DNA from: Takashimella koratensis
Lineage: Eukaryota > Basidiomycota > Tremellomycetes > Trichosporonales > Tetragoniomycetaceae
NCBI GenBank assembly: GCA_003116875.1
Contig: BCKT01000016.1
Location: forward strand, 570,051 to 634,050
Direction of reading: 5' to 3'
DNA: 64,000 nt
Positions 57,168 through 64,000 of the stretch are shown one piece after another (the stretch's first letter is position 1; each line of letters starts with the position of its first letter). Below the pieces are notes generated by a model, which was not told where the DNA came from, made no database searches, and worked only from the letters and a program-made list of their open reading frames with translations. The position numbers and the translations under genes are program-made.

Positions 57168-58405
57168 ATGCTCGAGAGTGCTCCTGAAATCCCAGAGATC
57201 CAGGTTCCTGTCTTGGGCCGCCCAGTAGGTCGCATCGGCTACGGACTGATGGGGTTGTCATGGGGTCCACCTCAAGGTCGACTTACCGACCAGGAAAGCT
57301 TTGACGCGATCAGGTGAGTACAACGACAAATCTATGTTGACGGCTCAGAACGGCGGTCGATGGAGGTGCAAATCTCCTCAACTCGGGTACCTTTTACGGA
57401 CCGCCTGATGACCAGCTGGCAAACTTGAAGCTCCTCCGCCGATTCTTCGACGCATACCCAGACTACGTGGACAAGGCGGTTGTCTGTGTGAAAGGAGGTG
57501 TTAGCGCGGCGCGAAGGCTGCTAACTGGAAAGTAGGGTCTCTGTCTTCGCTACGCTGAGACCAGAAGCGATTTCTTACGTGAGGATCTGCAGATAATTCA
57601 AGCCAATCTCGGCCCTCGCAAGAAGCTGGACATTTACGAGATCGCCCGTATTCCTACCGATGTGTAAGGCTGAGAGTGTTATAGAGATTGAGACTGATGT
57701 TCAGTTCCGTCGCCGAGATGATGCAGAATCTTACCACCTTGATCGCCGAGGGTCACTTTGCCGCCATTTCGCTGTGCGAAGCCACCGCGGCGACTCTTCG
57801 TGCCGCCAACGAAGTCCACAGAATTTCGTTTCTCGAGATAGAGGTTTCGCTTTGGAGTCTGGAGCCCCTGATCGTAGAGGCCGTCCAGGCTGCTACCGAA
57901 CTAGGCGTACCTATTACCGCTTACTCGCCTCTTGGTCGAGGTTTCTTGGCTCGAATGTTCCAATCCTACGAGGATATCCCCGATGGCGACATGAGGCGCT
58001 CTCACCCTCGATTCCAAGGTGAAGCCTTCAACAAAAACCTCGAATTGGTCGACAAGGTGGAGGAAATCGCAAAACGGAAGCAAGTCACGGCTGGACAGCT
58101 TGCCCTGGCTTACATTTTGCAAATGTCGCCTATGGTAAGCAGCACAATGCCAAATCAGTCACTGAATTTCCTAGATCGTACCTATTCCTGGGTCATCGAA
58201 GCCTTACCGAATCGCAGAAAACATCGCTGCTGCCAATATAACTCTTTCCTCCGATGAGGTGAAAGAAATCGACAGCATCTTGGCGACTTTCAAGACTGAG
58301 GGCAATCGTTACCCTGATCATGGGATGGCTACTTTGGTGAGTGGCTCCGAGGTAAAAGAAGGCTGACCATTGAAGATGAAATAGATGCTTGGGAGAGTAG
58401 ATTGA
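57168..58405 (+). CDS. Aldo-keto reductase, pyridoxal reductase (Plr1)-like
   Basis: AKR of the pyridoxal/pyridoxine 4-dehydrogenase group. Blocks: PVGRIGYGLMGLSWGP, SFDAIRTAVDGGANLLNSGTFYG, PDDQLANLKLLRRFFD, VCVKGGLCLRYAETR, LDIYEIARIP, GHFAAISLCEATAATLRAA, LEIEVSLWSLEP, GVPITAYSPLGRGFLA, and the NADPH loop IVPIPGSSKPYRIAEN. The N-S-G-x-F-Y-G motif replaces the usual D-T-A-x-x-Y-G, as it does in fission-yeast Plr1, so the enzyme is probably active. Six exons; the last encodes only MLGRVD. It is divergent from a Zn2Cys6 regulator. Confidence 0.83.
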
Positions 58406-58719
58406 AGGAGGGATGAAATGCATGGTCTGCCTTGTTGACATGATCGTATCGTTTCAATGATTGGCTAAGAGCAGACATCTCTTGGCTGGGCAGAGACGTC
58501 AACAAGGCAGATCACAGACCATTGGCTGGAAAGCAAGCATTGGCGTCCGAAGACATTGCAACCGAGAAGAACACCACAGACGCGATTCATATTCTTCCAA
58601 TCATAAGCCCACCTCTGAGCTGGTACCATCGTCGCTCGTTACGGCAAGGTGGTAGACATACTCATAGTATTGAAAACAGAGCCACCAGCCGCGGATGAGA
58701 TCGGCCAATATCATTCAAC
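58406..58719. other. Convergent intergenic region
   Basis: 314 bases between two converging 3' ends. Nothing recognisable was seen. Confidence 0.4.
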
Positions 58720-60929
58720 TCAGAGGTTCTGACGGAGTCCTTCATCATGCTCGATCTCGGCATGTTCACCCTTTCCACCCGCGTCTTTCTTGTCGGCGTT
58801 CCAGTCCAAATGGTCCGTACCAAATTCTGCTCACGGTTAGTCTCAACCCATTTTCATTACGGAGAGATACTCACGGTCGACAGAGGCGTGTTTGAACTGT
58901 CTGGCTGAGGTCTTGTTGGCGAACAAAATGTCAATCTCCGCAAAACTTCGGTGCTTGAGCTCAGGTAGACGGAAGTAGCACCATATGATAGCGATAATGG
59001 CGGTGCCCATGTAGAAGAGGCAGCCCCTCGCACCCCAGTTCCTGGAAGTTCTCGTCAGTATGGTCCAGCCTGAAGCTTTTGACGGTCTTCGACGAGTAGC
59101 CGACCTGAGACTTACCACTCGTCGCTGGCGATCATGCTGATTTCAGTTAGCAATGGAACCTCTAGAACATCACACAACCACTTACCGAGGGGTCAGGGTG
59201 TTCATTACGAGACCGACGAGGTTGTATGTCGTTCGCGCGAGCACGATAGTTTTACCTCGGACTCGCCCAGCTGGAACAATACTGACGATCGAGTAACAGC
59301 CGGGGCCGATCGACACGTTGTACGCCAGGTTCACCAAGATCATGATCGCTCCGATTCCCCACGCGACACCGTCTCTGTCTTGGAAGAATCCCAGCACGCC
59401 CAGCACGAGGAGGATAACTGTCATTAAGACCAGGCCGAACATGTACAAGGTTCTGAGACCCATTGCGCGCATCACTTCGTGTGTCAGCAACGAGGCATGG
59501 GTTTGACTTACAGAACCAGCTGATCAAAGTTCCCACTGTGTACATGCAGTTGAGCCCGATGTTGAGATCAAACGCCGGATCGGTTCCTGCGGACATGCTT
59601 TGTTAGTTCAAGCTCTGGAATCAATAAGATAGAACTCACCCAAACCAGCTTTCTCGAAGAACTGGATCGCGTATGCGATGATGTTATCGCCACACAGCCA
59701 TTGGATAGCCCAAACCATGCAAGCCTGGAGAGTCAATCTTCTACCGCTTGACCTGGTACTCACGATCTCTGTCCGCCTGAGGTTCGTCCCACGGAAACAG
59801 TCTGCCCAGGAGGCTCCCGCAATTTCTGCCTTTTCGAGGAGTGTCGTGTAGCGCATGAGAGCAACCTGCTCGTCACCAAACTGCTCGCTGTATTGGTCCT
59901 CGGGGACCAAGCGGCTCATGCAGTGCTTAGCATCGTCGAAGCGGCCCTTACGGACCAGCCACCAAGGCGACTCGGGGGCGAAGAAGACTCCAATGGGCAG
60001 GACGATGACCCAGAACCATTGCAACATGAAGGGAACTCGCCAGCCTATTTGTCGTCAGCGCGCCTTATGAGAATTCAGAGATTACTCACTCCAGTTCCCC
60101 GGCAGGTCGAGAGTGCCTCGGATGATGCCAGAGTTGATGAGGAAGCCAACTCCCCAGCAGAGGTTGACGAATGAAGCGAGATACGGACGCAAGACTAACG
60201 GGCAAATTTCGGCAGCATCTGAAGCGACAGGTCAGGGAGGCTGTCAGACCACATTCGGCTTGCTTACAAGAAGTAGTCAACGTCTGCAGTAAGGTGTCAG
60301 CTCATATACCTTCTGTTACCTGTTTGACCCACCTGGAAGATACCCCATGGGATGCCCTCCAAAACGAACCCCAAGCATAGCACTGGCAAGCTCTGGCAAA
60401 AGACGGGGATGAAGATGGTGGCGCCCATGAAGGCAAGTGCGCCAATCATGGTTCGCTTATAACCGAACCATTCTTGGAGAAACCCGTTCAAGGCGAGACC
60501 GATGATCTCGCCACAGAGTGCTATTCTGTGAGCTTGAGCCATGCGTTGAACTCACCTCCATTGTTCAAACCCGTCTGCCAGGGGGCTGAGATCGCCTTAA
60601 CGCCGTTGATCTCCGTGCCAAACCTGTCTACGAACACTGGTTGTCCGAAAAAGGACCCCAACTGAAAATGTCAGTTTGAGCTGGGTCGAGTACGTACGGA
60701 GCCCATATCGTATCCTTCCATGATGAGTGCCATGCTCAAGAACATCGACCACGCGGCTGCCTTCCAATATTTGTGGAAAGCCTTGGTGAATGTGAGCTCG
60801 TGCTCGAGAGCGTCGGCCTTGGACGCATTCTCCAAAAGATCGGGGTAGTCGCGAAGGATTTGTGACAGCTCGGCCGAGTCGATGGTCACCGCAATGGGCT
60901 TGTTGGGTCCTGCAGCTTCGGTGCTCATG
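58720..60929 (-). CDS. MFS sugar transporter, MAL-type, second copy
   Basis: Proton-coupled oligosaccharide permease of the MAL branch. Blocks: MFLSMALIMEGYDMGS, LGSFFGQPVFVDRFG, ALCGEIIGLALNGFLQEWFG, LEGIPWGIFQTLTTSYASEIC, FVNLCWGVGFLINSGIIRG, FFAPESPWWLVRKGRFDDAKH, FRGTNLRRTEI, NVSIGPGCYSIVSIVPAGRVR, and RLPELKHRSFAEIDILFANK. The last exon (58720-58836) is an acidic, His-rich tail. About ten exons. ATG 60927-60929 is chosen, with an in-frame ATG 11 bases earlier as alternative. It is divergent from a GH31 alpha-xylosidase across 620 bases, so isoprimeverose or another xylosylated oligosaccharide is a reasonable cargo, by context only. Confidence 0.85.
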
Positions 60930-61549
60930 ATGGCGAGCAAGTGGGGTTAGCGTTGTGGAAGTGGGATTCTGGAAGTGGGACCCCTGCCGGCCCCAAGGGG
61001 CCTCTTTTATTGTGCACCCATGATGACGTCCCTGCCAGCTGCGCGCGAGATTATCGGGGAGATTCTCCTCACGGAACAAGATGTAGCAATTAAACCGTCC
61101 ACAGTGGACGTCGGTGTGTCAACCTACGCTCGCTTGCAGGCTCTGAGACTCACTGACCAAGCATCACGAGCTACACTTCATTATCCGCTCTGCCGTATTG
61201 CCGCTTTTGAATCGCTGCAACGCTTAGCCTAAGTGCATATGTTGAAAGTGTCAGATGACTTTTGGGCCATTCAAACGCCGTCATCCATGTTAGAGTTAAC
61301 CAACGCGCGCGGGGCGCACGGAGATGTTGTTCATCCCGAAAACCGACCTTGGAATGCTCCGAATTTCAAAGGACCTCTGAAGGGGCGGCTCAATCATTCA
61401 CCGTTGGTGACGTTGACTCGGTACGCATTCGTGTCAGCTGACCTCGACGACGAAAATTGTGCCGAATTGCACCGGGAACGACTTGACTTTAAACGTGATG
61501 CAGCGACGCGCGTCCTCCCTATCGCGCACGACGACAAGCCTTCAGCGAT
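60930..61549. promoter_or_regulatory. Divergent promoter, MAL-type transporter and alpha-xylosidase
   Basis: This 620-base interval contains CTTAGCCTAAG at 61223-61233, a near-palindrome holding GGCTAA on the minus strand (the XlnR-type core of ascomycetes), and an A/T-rich AATAAAA element on the minus strand at about 61011-61017. ORFs in it look non-coding. Confidence 0.5.
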
Positions 61550-64000
61550 ATGAGGTTCTCCGACGGTGTATGGCGAGCGAAGGAAGGCGTCAAGATCAGG
61601 TCAGCCGTCGAGGTCGGAAAGCTAACGACGTCCATTTCAGCAACAGAGTATTGGCAGCCTTTTCAGACAGAAGGAACGTTCGATCAATCCAGCAGCATTA
61701 GCGATGTCCCCTTTGTACGAGCTCTTTGTCACACGAAAACCGTTGTTAATCCCGGCGGTACTCTTGGAACACCCACAATCTCGGTCGAGGTCACCTCTCC
61801 GATGGATGGTGTGATCGGGTTTGACGTGTACCATTTCAAAGGCCGTCAGGAATATAAAGAGGTTCGTCCCCAGCTGTTTCCAGAAGGCCCCCCTTCTTCG
61901 AGACCCCACAAGACCCCAGCGCATGTAGAACTCGAGGTCGACAAGGAGACCATCACTCGAGCTTCCATCACCTCCCGAGACGATCTCATCTCGGCGACCT
62001 TGGACTGTTCTCCCTCGTCTTTCGGTATCGAGATCAGTCGTCCCGGTAGGGGTGTATTGACCTCGATCGGACAAGAGTCGCTTCAATGGATCCTTCACGC
62101 TGCATCGCCTAGTGACGCTCTCGAGGTCGAAAGTGGCTACACTTTTGGGTCCGATCCGTACCATCGACAGCCCGTCACGTCCAGGAAGGGGTTCATGGCG
62201 GCATCGCTGGCCCTCTCGGTTGGAGAGAAGGTGTATGGACTCGGAGAGCGTTTCGGGCCACTCGTTAAGAACGGCCAGGCAGTCGAGCTCAGCAACTCGG
62301 ATGGCGGGACGAGTAGCTACATTGGTGAGTCGAAAGTTCCAACTGTCTGTTGACTAGCAGCGTACAAGAATGTCCCGTTTTATCTTACCAATCGCAACTA
62401 CGGCGTCTACTTTGATCATACCGAGGCGTTGTCCATCGAAATCCAGTCGGATCGGATGACCAAAGTGCAGGCATCTCTCATCGGCGAGCGCATTCGCTTC
62501 TATGTCATTACCGGAGACAGCCCGAAAGACATCCTGGAACGATACACTTTCATGACCGGCCGCGCACCTATCCTCCCTGATTGGTCCTTTGGACTCTGGC
62601 TGTCCACGTCGTTTTTGACCAAGTACGACGAGCCCACCGTCATGGACATTATTGGAAGGATGGAGCAAGAAGACATTCCATTGTCTGTTTGGCATTTTGA
62701 CTGCTTCTGGTGAGCCTCAGTCAGGGAGAAGCTAATCTTCAAGGTCTCCGAGCCACGAGTGGTGCAGCTTCCGTTGGGATCCCAAAAACTTCCCGAATCC
62801 CAGGGAGTTTTTGAAAAAGATCCATGACCGAGGAGTAGCTGTTTGCGTCTGGATCAACCCGTTCGTCGCCCAAGAGTCGCGTCTCTTTCCCGAAGGTGAC
62901 GCCGCGGGCTACTTTATCAAGCGTAAAAACGGCATGACCTTTCAGTGTGACGACTGGCAGGCTGGCCTTGCCGTGGTTGATTTCACCAATCCAGAGGCAG
63001 TGAAATGGTGGCAAGGGTATTTAGAGGAGGTAATCGAAGACGGCGTCGATAGCTTCAAGACGGACTTTGGCGAGAAAGTCCCCGTCGACGACATTGTCTA
63101 CTACGACGGATCAGATCCCAAGGCAATGCGCAACTACTAGTGAGTGGATAAAGCGGTCATGACTGACAATGATAGCTGTTTCTTGTACAATAAGGCAGTC
63201 CAAGAAGTCCTCATCCGGAAGAGAGGCAAAGAACAGGCATGCCTGTTTGCTCGTGCGGCGACGGTCGGTTCGCAGCAACTACCAGTCCACTGGGGAGGAG
63301 ACTGTGACTCTGCATGGACCGGGATGGCGGAATCTCTTCGGGGCGGATTGTCGTTGACCCTATCGGGCTTTGCGTATTGGGCGCACGACATTGGCGGCTT
63401 CAAAGCAGAAGGAGCTGCTGGCGGCTACGCTTTGGTCACACCCGACGCCGATGTTTACAAGCGCTGGGTCCCGTTCGGCCTTTTATCCTCACATTCTCGA
63501 CTTCACGGCTCAGGCTCGTATCGCGTACCGTGGCTGTTTGGCGACGAGGCGTGTCGTGTTCTGAGCAAGTTCACCAAGCTCAAGCATCGCCTTGAGCCCT
63601 ACATCACCAGCCTTTCCCTCGTGGACGCAGTGCAGTACGGGACCCCGCTAATGCGAGCCATGTTCGTAGAATTCGCCCAAGACCCCAGCTGCTGGACCCT
63701 GGACACACAATACATGTTTGGCGATAAACTCCTCGTCGCTCCGATATTCGACTCCTCCCGGGTCGAATACTACGTGCCTGCTGCCGGTGCAGACTGGGTC
63801 AACCTGCTGGATGGAAGCCCTGTCCTTCCCGGTTGGCACGTCGAGGAGTACGACATGCTCAACTTGCCCCTGTTGCTTCGTCCTAATACGGCACTCATCC
63901 TCGGCACTGAAGGTCATCTGATTGGGCAGGACGTGGTGACTAGGGGTGTTACTGTTGTTGTGAGCGAGTATACAAACGTCAGGCAGGTCGCATCATCAAT
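61550..64000 (+). CDS. Alpha-xylosidase, GH31 (YicI-like), 3' partial
   Basis: Glycoside hydrolase family 31 enzyme that removes alpha-xylosyl units from xyloglucan oligosaccharides such as isoprimeverose. It matches bacterial YicI along its whole visible length: MRFSDGVWRAKEGV at the start, GEKVYGLGERFGPLVKNGQ, SNSDGGTSSYIAYKNVPFY, NRNYGVYFDH, GRAPILPDWSFGLWLSTSF, PLSVWHFDCFW, WCSFRWDPKNFP, VAVCVWINPFVAQES, the nucleophile motif SFKTDFGEKVP, the acid/base motif VHWGGDCDSAW, FAYWAHDIGGF, FGLLSSHSRLHG and RAMFVEFAQDP. Introns are few (about 62323-62360, 62710-62742, 63139-63175). No signal peptide, so it likely acts inside the cell after oligosaccharide uptake. The frame is still open at the window edge. 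Confidence 0.93.

Noticed and set aside
57350..57430. Missing catalytic Asp in the Plr1-like aldo-keto reductase
   Set aside because: N-S-G-x-F-Y-G is the usual form in the fungal pyridoxal reductase group, so it is not a defect.

Overview
The window reads as nuclear DNA of a basidiomycete yeast, most likely a tremellomycete. Nearly every gene is broken by short GT-AG introns, mostly 35-70 bases with CTRAY-like branch points. There are four Zn2Cys6 regulators in 64 kb, and ITR-type inositol transporters and MAL-type sugar transporters are expanded. No bacterial operon logic, rRNA, tRNA or CRISPR was seen. I assembled exons by hand from the reading frames, so outer limits are firmer than individual splice sites. 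The genus is inference.

Layout. 1-5 kb: the 3' part of a HRD3/SEL1-like ERAD gene, converging on a glycerophosphodiesterase-like gene. 5.4-13.1 kb: a MAL-type transporter and two Zn2Cys6 regulators. 13.7-21.3 kb: two paralogous ITR-type (myo-inositol) transporters flanking a cytosolic-PLA2-like gene. 22.2-29.6 kb: a sugar-isomerase-like TIM barrel, an intronless GH78 alpha-L-rhamnosidase and two Gfo/Idh/MocA oxidoreductases on a shared promoter. 29.6-35.1 kb: a GIT1-like permease divergent from a PGC1-like phosphodiesterase that lacks its first catalytic His, then a polyol dehydrogenase of the L-arabinitol type. 36-45.5 kb: a Zn2Cys6 regulator, an aldo-keto reductase, a dihydroxyacetone-synthase-like transketolase and a DUF4038/apiosidase-like hydrolase. 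45.8-53.6 kb: a Dal5-like permease, a 3.6-kb gene desert with a (GT)n tract and dispersed degenerate repeats, and a DHA2-type drug permease. 53.6-64 kb: a Zn2Cys6 regulator with an 8-base micro-exon, a pyridoxal-reductase-like AKR, and a MAL-type transporter divergent from a bacterial-type GH31 alpha-xylosidase that runs off the window.

Two themes tie the genes together. One is plant-glycan or glycoside use: GH78, apiosidase-like, GH31, MAL-type transporters, polyol dehydrogenase and AKR. The other, more speculative, is phospholipid-head-group and inositol salvage: cPLA2-like, GIT1-like, two phosphodiesterases, two ITR transporters, Gfo/Idh dehydrogenases and a TIM barrel. The mix of uptake, catabolic and regulatory genes looks like an accessory nutrient-utilisation region rather than a core housekeeping block.
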